From Deltaproteobacteria bacterium (GTDB lineage Bacteria; Desulfobacterota; JAFDED01): a stretch of DNA of 51,596 nucleotides. Shown one piece after another: positions 1-9,285 of this stretch (positions within the stretch are counted from its first letter, which is position 1; every line of letters starts with the position of its first letter). The stretch spans positions 1 through 51,596 of the forward strand of contig JAFDED010000020.1 in NCBI GenBank assembly GCA_019310535.1. Reading direction: 5' to 3'. The notes below the pieces were generated by a model. It had not been told where the DNA came from and did no database searches. It worked only from the letters and a program-made list of their open reading frames with translations. Made by a program: the position numbers and the translations under genes.

Positions 1-297
1 AGCAAATCCTCTCTTATTGTTGCCTCTGCACCCATTGCTGTATTTCCTTCCATCCTTCCTTACCCATAACTTTTATCCTGACCAGGGGGATACCATGTTC
101 GTTCCGTTTCCCACGTATAAAAAATTTCTTGACTTTACAAAAACAGATAAAGTAAGTACAATGAAAAATTAAAAAATATAAATTTCCAGAATACTGTAGC
201 CGTGCTGGGCTTAAAGAAGAACTCGCCGGGTGGCTTTGAACACCAGGCCCCTTGTTGAGGTATATTTCCTTCCTTTAAGTGATTAAGTGATACAGTA
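1..297. other. Intergenic leader with a dispersed repeat copy
   Basis: No complete gene is seen. Positions 89-112 (GATACCATGTTCGTTCCGTT plus CCC) match 49123-49146 at 23 of 24 bases. One plus-strand frame is open from the window edge to a TAA at 170-172, and one minus-strand frame also reads well here, so this may be the tail of a gene cut by the window edge. A promoter-like pair sits at 134-162. Confidence 0.4.
134..162 (+). promoter_or_regulatory. Possible sigma70 promoter
   Basis: TTTACA at 134-139 and TACAAT at 157-162 are separated by 17 bases. It points toward the beta-propeller gene at 298, leaving a leader of about 130 nt. Assigned by eye only. Confidence 0.35.
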
Positions 298-1020
298 ATG
301 GGAAAAACCTGCAAAATTTCATTTGCTTTGACCTTTTTTCTCTTTTTCGGTTGGGAATGCGGGAAAGCGCCGGCTTTTCCATTCAAGGCGGACAAGATAT
401 GTATTGAAGATGAGAAGATAGAGGGTTTTCCCCATCTGATCCGTGCGGATGAATCCGAAGGCTTGGTCATACTGTATCGAGAAGAGGCAGGGGCATCGAA
501 GGCTCTACGATTCGACCTGGACGGGAGATTGGTTGAACAATTGACCTGTCTCCCGCCTACCGATGATACCTGGGAATTCGTGGAAGATTTTGAACGCATT
601 CAGAAGGCCCATCCCGACCGGAACTGGAACTGCCGCCTGGTCGATAACGAGGGCCATATATACGTGGCCAATATGCAGAAAGGCCAGATAGAGAAATTTG
701 ACCTGCAAGCCCGACTGATAGGCCGTTTCGGCGGCGGAAGGGGGGACGGTCCGGGCCAGCTCAAAGCGCCCATAGCTCTGGGGCTCGACGGCCAAGGGAA
801 TCTTTATGTCCTGGATGAAAAGAATCGCCGCGTGACCAGGTTTGATCAGACAGGCGCGTTCTTGGACCGGGTGGAAATCCCGGTGGAAGACATAGGGCCT
901 GAAAATCAGATGAAGGTGGACACAAAAGGGACCCTCTTTTTTCTGACTCCCAGGGGGAAAAGCAGGCTTAACACCCGGGTATTAATGATAAAATTTCCAT
1001 TGAAACAATCGGGGCGATAA
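298..1020 (+). CDS. NHL/6-bladed beta-propeller exported protein
   Basis: A 240-residue protein with a hydrophobic N-terminal export signal (about residues 5-27). A Cys at about 21 makes a lipoprotein possible, but the lipobox is poor. From about residue 115 it has NHL-like strand repeats: D-N-E-G-H-I-Y-V-A-N, then G-R-F-G-G-x-G-x-G-P-G-Q-L, then D-G-Q-G-N-L-Y-V-L-D. These are typical of six-bladed propellers in extracytoplasmic proteins. It is short for a full propeller, with only about three clear blades. It stands alone upstream of a TRAP operon with 176 nt between, and its ligand is unknown. The fold call is fairly safe; no function can be assigned. Confidence 0.7.
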   Translation: MGKTCKISFALTFFLFFGWECGKAPAFPFKADKICIEDEKIEGFPHLIRADESEGLVILYREEAGASKALRFDLDGRLVEQLTCLPPTDDTWEFVEDFERIQKAHPDRNWNCRLVDNEGHIYVANMQKGQIEKFDLQARLIGRFGGGRGDGPGQLKAPIALGLDGQGNLYVLDEKNRRVTRFDQTGAFLDRVEIPVEDIGPENQMKVDTKGTLFFLTPRGKSRLNTRVLMIKFPLKQSGR

Positions 1021-1196
1021 TTATCCTCGCTTTTTATACTTAGGAAAAAATCCTTTACATTGGTGCGTCAGGCATTGAAGACCAGTTTATTGAGGGGTGG
1101 TGATATCACATTTTCCCAAGGGGATTGATCTTGTGAAAGGCATTACTGTCGAGAAAGGGCAATGCAGATCTGAAATGACAGATCAAGGAGGATGAC

Positions 1197-2279
1197 ATGA
1201 AGGAAAAAGATCTTGGTATACCAACGATCAATCGTCGTCAGTTTGTTAAGGGGATGGCCGCGGGTGCAGCGGCTTTCGGCTTAAATATGCTATCCACCAC
1301 ACCCCTCAAGGCGAAAGGCAAATATGTGGTGCGCATTGGTTCGGTGTGGCACGTGGACCCCATCACGCCGGACGTTGAAGAGGAGTTCATGGATCTGCTC
1401 CGGAAGTATTCCAAAGGCGAGTTCGATCCCAAGTTCTTCCCGGCAGGATCCCTGGGGAGCGCCCTGGAAAGGAGCCAGAAACTCCAGGCGGGAACTCTCG
1501 AGGTGTCCAACACATCCCTTTCCAACTTTGCCGCGTACGTACCCATATACAACGCCCTGAACTTCCCTTACGTCTGCAAAGGCTACGAGGGCACCTTGGC
1601 CACGGTTAAAAACGGGATCGCTATCACTCGATCAAAAGCGTTCCAGGATGTCGGCCTCAAGGCTGCCCGGGACAAGGGCTTTGTGCTTGCTTTCTGGACT
1701 CCCATCGGCGTGCGGCAGGTTGCCATCCGAAAGCAGAAGAATCTGACTATCAAAGTGCCGGAGGACATCAAGGGAGTCAAAATGCGGGTCACCGGCTCTT
1801 TTGTTGAGCGCAAGATATTCGAGTTTCTCGGGGCCAATCCTGTGCCCATCGCATGGCCCGAAACGTTCACATCTGTCCAGAAAGGCGTGGCCGACGGCAT
1901 CCACAATTCCTCGGTGTCGATTTTTACCTTTAACTTCCATGAAATTGTGGGGACGATCACCAAGACCAATTTCTACCCGACCCTCAACCTGTACGTGGCT
2001 TCTCAAAAATGGTTCGAGAAGCTACCCAAGCATTTGCAGGATGCTTTTATGAGAGCCTGCAAGGACGCCTCCGAGATCCAACTGGGCCAACTTGAGAAGG
2101 CGGAGAAAGCTGCTGCCGGTAAGATCATCGCAGCGGGTGTTCAGTACTACACACCCACCGAGGAGGAGTACAAGAAGTGGTTCGACGCCGTTAACTACAA
2201 GAAGCCCATGTGGGAGCCCGTAATCAAGAAAGTGGTAGGGGACGTGGCCACATTCAAGAAGATGCTGGGTATCTCATAA
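1197..2279 (+). CDS. dctP: TRAP transporter substrate-binding protein, DctP family
   Basis: A 360-residue periplasmic binding protein for a tripartite ATP-independent transporter. The N-terminus has a twin-arginine signal (R13-R14-Q-F-V-K followed by an Ala/Gly-rich hydrophobic stretch), so it is probably exported folded by Tat. The body shows DctP features: an early strand V-V-R-I-G-S-V-W-H, the segment G-V-K-M-R-V-T-G-S with the carboxylate-binding Arg, and F-T-S-V-Q-K-G-V-A-D-G. The start is set by AAGGAGGATGAC directly before ATG. It heads a dctP-dctQ-dctM operon, with a terminator-like hairpin at 2331-2357 before dctQ. The substrate is probably an organic acid but cannot be read from sequence. 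Confidence 0.93.
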   Translation: MKEKDLGIPTINRRQFVKGMAAGAAAFGLNMLSTTPLKAKGKYVVRIGSVWHVDPITPDVEEEFMDLLRKYSKGEFDPKFFPAGSLGSALERSQKLQAGTLEVSNTSLSNFAAYVPIYNALNFPYVCKGYEGTLATVKNGIAITRSKAFQDVGLKAARDKGFVLAFWTPIGVRQVAIRKQKNLTIKVPEDIKGVKMRVTGSFVERKIFEFLGANPVPIAWPETFTSVQKGVADGIHNSSVSIFTFNFHEIVGTITKTNFYPTLNLYVASQKWFEKLPKHLQDAFMRACKDASEIQLGQLEKAEKAAAGKIIAAGVQYYTPTEEEYKKWFDAVNYKKPMWEPVIKKVVGDVATFKKMLGIS

Positions 2280-2330
2280 TCCTGTAATTCCGGTGAGCCG
2301 GAGGTCAAAATCTATTGTAACGATCCAGGA

Positions 2331-2363
2331 GCGGCCCTGGAAGTTAATCGGGGCCGCCTTTTT
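2331..2363 (+). terminator. Intra-operon hairpin with T tract (attenuator)
   Basis: GCGGCCC (2331-2337) pairs with GGGCCGC (2351-2357) across a 13-base loop and is followed by CTTTTT. It lies between dctP and dctQ. This fits partial termination giving more binding protein than permease. Confidence 0.7.
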
Positions 2364-2403
2364 CCATAGCTAACCAACATTATTCAAACGGGAGGAGGAG
2401 TAC

Positions 2404-2925
2404 ATGACAGCGGCCAGGCGCTTCCTGGGATTTCTTGACGATAAGATGGAATATGGTCTGATCATCATCTTTTACACCTATTTTATTGTGATCATTGTGT
2501 TGGAGGTGACGCTGCGGTATGGTTTTAACAGATCCACCATCATCGGCGAGGAGACCGCGCGCCATGCGTTTATCTGGCTGTCGTGGATAGCGGCCAGCCT
2601 GGCGGCCAAGTACCGCATTCACATCAAGATCGCCTATGTGGAACACCAGGTTTCCCAGCGTGTCCAGTACTACTTGAACTACTTTTACAACATATTATTC
2701 ATTTTTTTCTGCATTTATGGGATCAAGTACGTGCTTCCTATACTGGAGACCCAATACCAGTACGAGACACTTTCCAGGGCAGCGCAATATCCCATGTTTA
2801 TTATTTACCTTTCCATTCCCATCGGTTACGGGCTGATGATATTTCGAGTGATCCAGAACATGGTGGTCGATTATCGCGACATGAAGGCCGGCAGGCCGAT
2901 CCGCAAGGGAATGGCGCTGTTTTAG
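2404..2925 (+). CDS. dctQ: TRAP transporter small permease, DctQ family
   Basis: A 173-residue membrane protein with four hydrophobic segments (about residues 20-40, 55-72, 95-115 and 130-150). The DctQ hallmark is around residues 42-70: R-Y-G-F-N-R-S-T-I-I-G-E-E-T-A-R, then W-L-S-W-I-A-A-S-L. The start follows GGGAGGAGGAG with good spacing. It forms the membrane complex with DctM (next gene, 47 nt on). The family assignment is secure; no substrate information is visible. Confidence 0.92.
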   Translation: MTAARRFLGFLDDKMEYGLIIIFYTYFIVIIVLEVTLRYGFNRSTIIGEETARHAFIWLSWIAASLAAKYRIHIKIAYVEHQVSQRVQYYLNYFYNILFIFFCIYGIKYVLPILETQYQYETLSRAAQYPMFIIYLSIPIGYGLMIFRVIQNMVVDYRDMKAGRPIRKGMALF

Positions 2926-2972
2926 AGAAAAAGAACTATTCCATGTAGTAAGCAATAATGAGGGAGTGCAAC

Positions 2973-4265
2973 ATGGTTGAGTGGGGAATTATTATAGGGG
3001 CTTTTGCTATTTTATTGCTCTTTATCATTGGAGCGCCGGTTTTCGTCTCCATCGGACTGGGAACGATGCTGATTCTGGAACTGACCGAAAACCAGTATAT
3101 GCTTCCCAATCTGGGACAGGCCTCCTTCGAGGGATTGAACGCTTTTGCCTTCCTGGCCATCCCTCTCTACATTCTGACCGGGGATATTGTCTCCCGCACC
3201 GGTGTGGCCAGCGCCCTGCTGGATCTGGCCAAATCCATCCTGGGTTCCATACGCGGTGGCTTGTCGGCCACCGTGCTTCTGGCCTGCGGGTTTTTCGCCG
3301 CCATCAGCGGTTCCAATGCGTCTGACGCGGCAGTCTTCTCCCGCCTTACCATCCCGGAGCTAGAGAAACGGGGTTACCCCAGAGCCTATTCCGCCGCTCT
3401 GGTTGCAGCCGGTGGATCAACCGCCATTCTCATCCCGCCAAGCGTGGGATATATTCTCCTGGGATATGTGATCAAGCTCTCGGTGGCCGATCTATTCCTT
3501 GCAACCATCCTCCCCGGCATTCTGGTTCTGACCGTGATGATCATCATCAATTTTATATATGTCAACTATCAGGGCTTTGAGACAGTGGGGGAGGAAAAGC
3601 GCTTTTCGTTCAAAGAGGTGCTGATCAACCTCTGGAGATCCAAGATCGGCCTGTTGTTCCCGGTCATCATCCTGGGTGGCATTTATTCGGGGGTTTTCAC
3701 CCCTACGGAAGCCGGGGCCATCGCGGTGGCGATCGGTTTAATTTACGGCATACTGACCAAGAAACTCAATTTTCCGCAATACTGCGATATTCTGCGCTCC
3801 AGCGGCATCGTGTGCGGGGTCGTCATGCCCATCATGGCCATCGCCTATTTTTTCGGACAGACACTGACCTACTTTGAAACCCAGAAAATCATCATGAATG
3901 CCGTACTGTCCATTACCAAGAATCCCCTCATGATCATGGTGATGATATTCGTCGTTCTATTCATCATGGGAACATTCATAGATTTCGTCCCCAACGTGTT
4001 GATCTTAGGTCCGCTCTTGCTCCCCGTGGCGGTGAACATCGGTATGAATCCTTATCACTTCGGTATCTGGTTCATGTTCACCTTAGCAATTGGCTTCATC
4101 ACGCCGCCTTATGGGTTCAACCTCTTCGTGGTGAGCAGCATTTCCGGAGAATCCATTCTATCGGTTTCCCGGAGGGTAGCCCCGTTTGTTATCGCGATGA
4201 TCATTACCAATATCATCATCGCTCTCATCCCCGGGCTTTCGCTCTGGATTCTTGGAGGAAAATAA
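2973..4265 (+). CDS. dctM: TRAP transporter large permease, DctM family
   Basis: A 430-residue protein of about 12 membrane helices, the Na+-coupled translocating subunit of the TRAP system. Family markers include A-F-A-F-L-A-I-P-L-Y-I-L-T-G near residue 55, G-G-L-S-A-T-V-L-L-A-C-G-F-F-A-A-I-S-G-S near 90, F-T-P-T-E-A-G-A near 240 and F-I-T-P-P-Y-G near the C-terminus. An ATG at 2958 is also in frame, but GAGGGA at 2961-2966 is correctly spaced only for the ATG at 2973. Last gene of the dctPQM operon; a strong terminator follows at 4333-4372. Confidence 0.94.
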   Translation: MVEWGIIIGAFAILLLFIIGAPVFVSIGLGTMLILELTENQYMLPNLGQASFEGLNAFAFLAIPLYILTGDIVSRTGVASALLDLAKSILGSIRGGLSATVLLACGFFAAISGSNASDAAVFSRLTIPELEKRGYPRAYSAALVAAGGSTAILIPPSVGYILLGYVIKLSVADLFLATILPGILVLTVMIIINFIYVNYQGFETVGEEKRFSFKEVLINLWRSKIGLLFPVIILGGIYSGVFTPTEAGAIAVAIGLIYGILTKKLNFPQYCDILRSSGIVCGVVMPIMAIAYFFGQTLTYFETQKIIMNAVLSITKNPLMIMVMIFVVLFIMGTFIDFVPNVLILGPLLLPVAVNIGMNPYHFGIWFMFTLAIGFITPPYGFNLFVVSSISGESILSVSRRVAPFVIAMIITNIIIALIPGLSLWILGGK

Positions 4266-4332
4266 ACGGGAAAAACGCTGATCGCTCACATATTTTACCC
4301 TGTCGGTTGATCCAAATCTGATATATTCAACA

Positions 4333-4372
4333 GCCTGATTGACTTTTCTCGAAAAGTTAACCGGGCTTTTTT
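4333..4372 (+). terminator. Rho-independent terminator after dctM
   Basis: A 16-bp stem (4333-4348 with 4351-4366, one mismatch and two wobbles) around the 2-base loop TC, followed by six T at 4367-4372. It ends the dctPQM transcript. Confidence 0.88.
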
Positions 4373-4571
4373 GTCTCCTTTGGCGTCAAGCCTATTTTCA
4401 ACAACAGCGGGGTCAACCGTGAATGGTTAAGTTTGCTCGGTACTAATGCCTTCTTAAAATGGTCAAGGTGCTGCCATGAATCGCACAAGATTAACAAACC
4501 TCTGGAGGTGTTTCCTCCGGTCAGGGGCAGGAATAAAAAAATTTCGCTTCTCTTTTTGGAACGCCGCTTCG

Positions 4572-4607
4572 AATTTCCCAAATTTCCCAAAATTTCCCAA
4601 ATTTCCC
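4572..4607 (+). repeat. Four near-tandem copies of AATTTCCC
   Basis: AATTTCCC starts at 4572, 4581, 4591 and 4600, about one helical turn apart. The array ends 11 bases before the -35 element at 4619. It could be phased binding sites or an A/T-rich upstream activating stretch. Confidence 0.75.
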
Positions 4608-4618
4608 AAATTTTTTTC

Positions 4619-4647
4619 TTGACAAATGAAATTTTTTCTATAATTAT
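4619..4647 (+). promoter_or_regulatory. Promoter of the iclR-type operon
   Basis: A consensus TTGACA at 4619-4624 is followed after 17 bases by AATTAT (4642-4647). TATAAT at 4639-4644 is a better hexamer but only 14 bases away. Either -10 overlaps or abuts the palindrome at 4643-4667, so a bound repressor would block it. Confidence 0.6.
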
Positions 4648-4667
4648 CGAAACTCAGTTCCGATAAT
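4643..4667. promoter_or_regulatory. 25-bp palindromic operator, probably for the IclR regulator
   Basis: Arms ATTATCGAAACT and AGTTCCGATAAT around a central C match as an inverted repeat at 11 of 12 positions. It overlaps the -10 region of the promoter serving the IclR-family gene. IclR proteins bind such palindromes and commonly autoregulate; the link to this protein is inferred from position. Confidence 0.72.
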
Positions 4668-4852
4668 AGGAATTTACAAAACGTTTTTTCATTGAAACAT
4701 ATTCAACAATTGCTCCAGCGCTGAAATCGTGTAGAATAGCTAACCGCACACCCGCTCAATCCTGAAAAGCAATATGCCCTTCATCTCTGGATAATGATCC
4801 TGGATTTTCATAGGTTTGGTTCCATTTAAAAGAGGCGTAACAGAGAGTTGGA

Positions 4853-5626
4853 ATGAGGGGCTCCTCCACCAATAAAGATTTTGCTTCCACACTGGCCAAG
4901 GGCCTTGCGGTATTGAACGCCTTCGGCCCAGAGCACCCACGGTTGACGCTCAAGGAGATTGCCGGGATCACCGGATTGAGCAAGACCACCGCCCACCGAT
5001 TGACCCACACTCTGGTTCATCTGGGCTATCTCCATCATGACACACGAAGCAAGCTGTTCCAGTTAGGCTCCCAGATATTGACTCTTGGTGCCAGAGTCAT
5101 TCAGACACTTGACCTTCGTCAGATTGCTCGCCCCGTTATGGAGCGGGCATTCTCAGAACTGGGGGTTACAATGGACCTGGCCATATTGGACCGGGAGTGG
5201 ATGGTCATCATTTATCGACGCGAGGCCATGGATGCCGTAAACTTGCGGTTGCCCATAGGGACCCGCCTGGATTTCCACTGCACAGCCCTTGGCAAGGCAG
5301 CTCTGTCGGCACTCCCTCCCGAGGAACTGGAGTCCGCTCTTAGCCATATAAATCTGGAAAAAAAGACGTCGCGCACGCTCACCAACCCCCGGGCTTTGCG
5401 GAAAGACCTGGAGAGAACCCGAAAGCGCGGCTACTCGGTGAGCAACGAGGAGTACGTTCAGGGGATGGTGGCCGTGGGAGCTTCCCTGATCAACATAGAG
5501 GGGAGGGTCCTGGGCGCCGTGAGCTTCTCGTTCCCGGTCTGGACCATATCTGTGGCGGAGATGGAAAAGCGTTACGCACATCATGTGGTGGAGTTGGCCA
5601 GAAGTATATCCTTACAGTTGATGTGA
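4853..5626 (+). CDS. IclR family transcriptional regulator
   Basis: A 257-residue regulator. Residues about 10-70 form the winged helix-turn-helix (L-T-L-K-E-I-A-G-I-T-G-L-S-K-T-T-A-H-R-L). Residues about 80-255 form the IclR effector domain, with F-H-C-T-A-L-G-K-A-A-L-S-A-L-P and the late G-Y-S-V-S-N-E-E-Y-V-Q-G-M-V-A-V-G-A. It leads an operon with the amidohydrolase, acyl-CoA synthetase and enoyl-CoA hydratase and probably senses an intermediate of that pathway. Its promoter contains a 25-bp palindrome, so autorepression is likely. The Shine-Dalgarno is weak, but the start fits the domain boundary. Confidence 0.93.
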   Translation: MRGSSTNKDFASTLAKGLAVLNAFGPEHPRLTLKEIAGITGLSKTTAHRLTHTLVHLGYLHHDTRSKLFQLGSQILTLGARVIQTLDLRQIARPVMERAFSELGVTMDLAILDREWMVIIYRREAMDAVNLRLPIGTRLDFHCTALGKAALSALPPEELESALSHINLEKKTSRTLTNPRALRKDLERTRKRGYSVSNEEYVQGMVAVGASLINIEGRVLGAVSFSFPVWTISVAEMEKRYAHHVVELARSISLQLM

Positions 5627-5668
5627 AAATGTCGAATGTAAAAAGTGAACACCTGACTAAGGAGGAGA

Positions 5669-7081
5669 ATGGTGTCGCACTGTGATTTATTGATCAGGGG
5701 CGGGTATCTGGTAGATCCAGGCAGCAATCGATTGGGGCGCTTTGACGTGAGCATAGAGGGCGGCCGGGTCGTCCAGGTGGGGCCAGAGCTATCAGTGGAT
5801 GGCGCCCGGGAGGTTTTCGAAGCGCGCGGCAGATTGGTTTTGCCGGGGCTGGTGGACACCCACGTGCATCTCACACCTCCGGAGCGGGCCGTGGGCCACA
5901 AAATGCTGGCCCGGGCCGGGGTAACGTGCTGCCTGGACTGCGGCGGGACGCTGGAGGAGTACCTTGAGGGGATGGCCAGGGAGGGCGCGGGGATATCCGC
6001 GGCGGTCATCAACCGGTTGGATCCGGGGGTTACCATCAGCGGGCCCGACGCCAGCCGTCAAGAGCTGTCCGATTACCTGGAGTCTTCTCTGGATGCCGGT
6101 GCTTTGGGGCTGAAGCTCCTGGGCGGGCATCTTCCGCTCAGCCCGGATGCCACAACGGCGGCCATCGAGGTGGCCAACCGGGCAGGCGCTTACGCGGCGT
6201 TCCACTGCGGGAGCACCCGCAACGGGAGTAACCTTCTCGGTTTTCAGGATGCGCTGGAGTTTACCGGCGGCAACCGGATCCATATCTGCCACGTCACCGC
6301 ATATTGCCGCGGGCTGACACTGGGTTCGCCCGTGGAGGAGTCCATGGCGGCCCTGAAAGAACTGTCGGCCCGCCCCCACATTGTGAGCGAGTCCCACATG
6401 GCGCCATACAATGGCACCGGTGCGAGTCTGGAAAACGGCGTGCCCCGCAGTCACGTAACCCGCACTTGCCTGAAGATGGGCGGGTACGATCCCACGTGCG
6501 AGGGTCTTCTGGCCGCCGTGCGCGAAGGGCATACATTAGTTCAGAAGAACACAGCCAGCGACGTTGTCTATCTGGAACCAGAGGACGGGGTTCGTTACCT
6601 GGAGGAAAAGAACTTTGAAACCACGGTCTCCTTCTCCGTCAACCGACGTTCGACTGCATTTCTGCTGGCCACGGAGAAGAACGAAAAGGGCGGATTCATC
6701 GTCACCGCCCTGAGCACAGACGGTGGAGGTATTCCCAGGAACTTCCTTCTGAGCCACGGGCTCAGCCTGGTGCGATTCGAGGCCCTGACCCTATTGGAGA
6801 TGGCACACAAGTGCTGCTTAGCCCCGGCGCGCATGTTGGGGCTGAAGAACAAGGGGCACCTGGGAGTTGGGGCGGACGCCGATCTGGTGGTAGCGGACTT
6901 CCGCAGCCATGAAGCTGTTTTGACAGTGGCGGCCGGCAGGATCATCATGGTCAACGGGCTGGTGGTGGGCAGAGGCGGTACAGTAGTTACCACGGAAAGA
7001 GGAAAAAAGGCGCTGGCCCGGCGCGGGATATCTGCTACCGTAGTTGATCTCTCCCGGAGCCTCTTTTATACCGCTGCTTGA
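5669..7081 (+). CDS. Amidohydrolase (dihydroorotase / D-aminoacylase-like)
   Basis: A 470-residue metal-dependent hydrolase of the amidohydrolase superfamily. The beta/alpha barrel markers are visible: D-T-H-V-H-L (H65, H67), a candidate carboxylated lysine at K149 in A-L-G-L-K-L, His residues at 179 and 205/208, and a late S-T-D-G-G-G supplying the catalytic Asp. The C-terminus returns to the small beta domain (G-H-L-G-V-G-A-D-A-D-L-V-V-A-D). AAGGAGGAGA precedes the ATG. It would cleave a cyclic or acylated amide, perhaps feeding a carboxylate to the following CoA ligase. No closer substrate can be named. A second, only distantly similar amidohydrolase lies at 44585. Confidence 0.82.
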   Translation: MVSHCDLLIRGGYLVDPGSNRLGRFDVSIEGGRVVQVGPELSVDGAREVFEARGRLVLPGLVDTHVHLTPPERAVGHKMLARAGVTCCLDCGGTLEEYLEGMAREGAGISAAVINRLDPGVTISGPDASRQELSDYLESSLDAGALGLKLLGGHLPLSPDATTAAIEVANRAGAYAAFHCGSTRNGSNLLGFQDALEFTGGNRIHICHVTAYCRGLTLGSPVEESMAALKELSARPHIVSESHMAPYNGTGASLENGVPRSHVTRTCLKMGGYDPTCEGLLAAVREGHTLVQKNTASDVVYLEPEDGVRYLEEKNFETTVSFSVNRRSTAFLLATEKNEKGGFIVTALSTDGGGIPRNFLLSHGLSLVRFEALTLLEMAHKCCLAPARMLGLKNKGHLGVGADADLVVADFRSHEAVLTVAAGRIIMVNGLVVGRGGTVVTTERGKKALARRGISATVVDLSRSLFYTAA

Positions 7082-7126
7082 GCTATTTGGATGCTGTCCG
7101 AACGGGACAGCCGAGGAGGGTGAAAA

Positions 7127-9256
7127 ATGCACCATTCAATCCATAAGCTCTTCAATCCAGCTTCGGTGGCCGTTATCGGGGCTTCCGAGGTTCCTGGCAA
7201 AGCCGCGGAAAGGAGGACCAGAAGTCTCATCGAAGGCGGCTACCAGGGGAAGATTTTCCCAATAAATCCCAAACGCGACACAATTTTCAACAGAAAAGCC
7301 TACCAGAGCATACTGGATGTAGATGAGCAAGTGGACCTCGTCATGATCGTCGTAGCGCCGCGGTTCGTCCAACAGGCAGTGGCTGAGAGCCTTCGTAAAG
7401 GGGTCAGGGGGATCATTATCATCACCGCGGGCATGGGCGAAACCGGTGATGAGGGCAAGAGGATAGAAAAAGAAATCCAGCAGATGGTTGAAGAAAGCGA
7501 CGCCCGCTTGCTTGGACCGAACTGCAGCGGCATGTTCAGCGCATCGGCCCGTGTCAATTTCCTGGGAGTGCCACCCATTCAAAAAGGGCCTCTCTCAATT
7601 CTTGCCCAGAGCGGGAATATCATAGACACACTCACCTATTATGCCAGATCGCGCAATCTCGGATTCAGTAAAATTGTCAGCGCGGGTAATGCAGTCGGAG
7701 TGAAGTTCCACGAGTACATCGAATACTTGAACGATGATCCGGATACCGGCGTGATCATGCTTTACCTGGAAAGCATCAGCGAAGGCCGGCAGTTCATTAC
7801 AGCGGCCAGAGAAACCATCAAGCGCAAACCTATCATCGCCCTCAAGGTGGGACGCAGCGGTGCCGGTGCACGGGCCGCCGGCTCCCACACCGGAGCCATG
7901 GCCGTTGACGACGTCATCCTGGATGCGGCATTCAAACAGGCCGGAATTATCCGGGTTTTCAATGTTGATGAGCTGTTCGATCTCGCCATGGTCTTTTCCC
8001 AGTGCCCCTTACCAAAAGGAAACAGAGCGGCCATTCTCTCCGAGGGCGGCGGCGACAACTCCGTGGCTGCGGATAACGCCGAAAAATGGGGCGTAGAAGT
8101 GCCGATTCTCTCTGAAATCACCCGGCAAAAACTCCGCCCCTACCTGCTGGAGGGGATGCCGGCGTGCAATCCCATAGACTACGGGGGTACCGCGGAAGAG
8201 AACCCCGACATGATCGCCCGGTGCTGTGACATCTGCATGCAGGACGATCAGGTGGATGCGCTTTATGTAACGGGGTTTTTTGGCGGATTCAAGGATATCA
8301 TTGCCCCCCACGTGGGAGAGCTGGAGGAGAGGGCGGCCCGGAAGCTTGTTGATCTTGTGCGGACACACCAAAAACCCCTGATGGTACACACCAGCTTCGC
8401 CCGTGCACCATATCGATCCCTGGAAATACTCAAGACCGGCGGCGTCCCTGTTTTCGAGTCTTCGGATCGCACGGCTCAGTCCATTGCATGCCTCATGAAA
8501 TACGTCGAGAATCAACGGAAGATCAAAAGCATGACCGTCTCTCAGGATGGGGGTGAGATGCCCCCCGGTGTCAAAGCAATCTTGCAAAAAGCCAAGGACG
8601 AAGGACGGAAGAACCTGCTCGAAACCGAATGTCGGGGGATTCTCATGGAATATGCGGTTCCTTTGCCGGAGGCCGGTTTCGCCACACATCAAAACGATGC
8701 GGTAGCAATCGCCGATCGGTTAGGCTATCCCGTGGCCATGAAGGTAGTCAGCCCCGATATTGTCCATAAATCGGACGTCGGCTGTGTTAAGCTGGCTTTA
8801 CAGGACTCCGACGCAGTGCAGGGTGCTTTTTATGAGATCATGGAAAATGCTGGGAAAGTGACTGGGTCTTCCAGGGTGCCGGGGGTTCTGATCTCTCCCA
8901 TGGCCCGAAAAGGACAGGAATGCATAATCGGCATGACCCGCGACCCCGTGTTCGGTCCTGTCATCATGTTCGGCCTCGGGGGTATTTTCGTAGAAGTCTT
9001 GCGGGATGTTGCATTTCGACTTGCACCGCTGAGCAATATCGATATTGATGAGATGATTCAAGAGATCAAGGGATTCCCCATACTCATCGGCATTCGAGGG
9101 GAGAAGCCTAAGGACATTCCGGCAATTCAGGATGTGCTGGAAAGATTGTCGCGTCTTGTAATTGAGACCCCCGAGATAAAAGAGGTGGACCTCAACCCTG
9201 TTATGGTGCACGAGAATGGCGTATCCATTGTGGACTCGAGGATAATCTTGGATTAG
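7127..9256 (+). CDS. NDP-forming acyl-CoA synthetase (acetate-CoA ligase type, fused alpha-beta)
   Basis: A 709-residue enzyme interconverting acyl-CoA + ADP + Pi with carboxylate + CoA + ATP. An N-terminal CoA-binding Rossmann domain (S-V-A-V-I-G-A-S at 13-20) is followed by succinyl-CoA-ligase-like domains. The phosphohistidine loop G-S-H-T-G contains H254. The ATP-grasp half begins near 520 (G-Y-P-V-A-M-K-V-V-S-P-D-I-V-H-K-S-D-V-G-G/C-V region) and ends with V-D-L-N-P-V-M. GAGGAGGG precedes the start. It is the third gene of the IclR operon and can either activate an organic acid or save energy from an acyl-CoA. The acyl specificity is unknown. Confidence 0.92.
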   Translation: MHHSIHKLFNPASVAVIGASEVPGKAAERRTRSLIEGGYQGKIFPINPKRDTIFNRKAYQSILDVDEQVDLVMIVVAPRFVQQAVAESLRKGVRGIIIITAGMGETGDEGKRIEKEIQQMVEESDARLLGPNCSGMFSASARVNFLGVPPIQKGPLSILAQSGNIIDTLTYYARSRNLGFSKIVSAGNAVGVKFHEYIEYLNDDPDTGVIMLYLESISEGRQFITAARETIKRKPIIALKVGRSGAGARAAGSHTGAMAVDDVILDAAFKQAGIIRVFNVDELFDLAMVFSQCPLPKGNRAAILSEGGGDNSVAADNAEKWGVEVPILSEITRQKLRPYLLEGMPACNPIDYGGTAEENPDMIARCCDICMQDDQVDALYVTGFFGGFKDIIAPHVGELEERAARKLVDLVRTHQKPLMVHTSFARAPYRSLEILKTGGVPVFESSDRTAQSIACLMKYVENQRKIKSMTVSQDGGEMPPGVKAILQKAKDEGRKNLLETECRGILMEYAVPLPEAGFATHQNDAVAIADRLGYPVAMKVVSPDIVHKSDVGCVKLALQDSDAVQGAFYEIMENAGKVTGSSRVPGVLISPMARKGQECIIGMTRDPVFGPVIMFGLGGIFVEVLRDVAFRLAPLSNIDIDEMIQEIKGFPILIGIRGEKPKDIPAIQDVLERLSRLVIETPEIKEVDLNPVMVHENGVSIVDSRIILD

Positions 9257-9285
9257 CCCGATGGATCGGCTGGAGGTCAATGATT

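Larger units (their letters stand above)
4373..4852. other. Intergenic control region before the IclR gene
   Basis: 480 bases without a convincing gene. It holds four copies of AATTTCCC, a promoter and a 25-bp palindrome, each listed separately. A further 185 bases lie between the palindrome and the regulator start. Short open frames here have no recognisable features. Confidence 0.6.
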
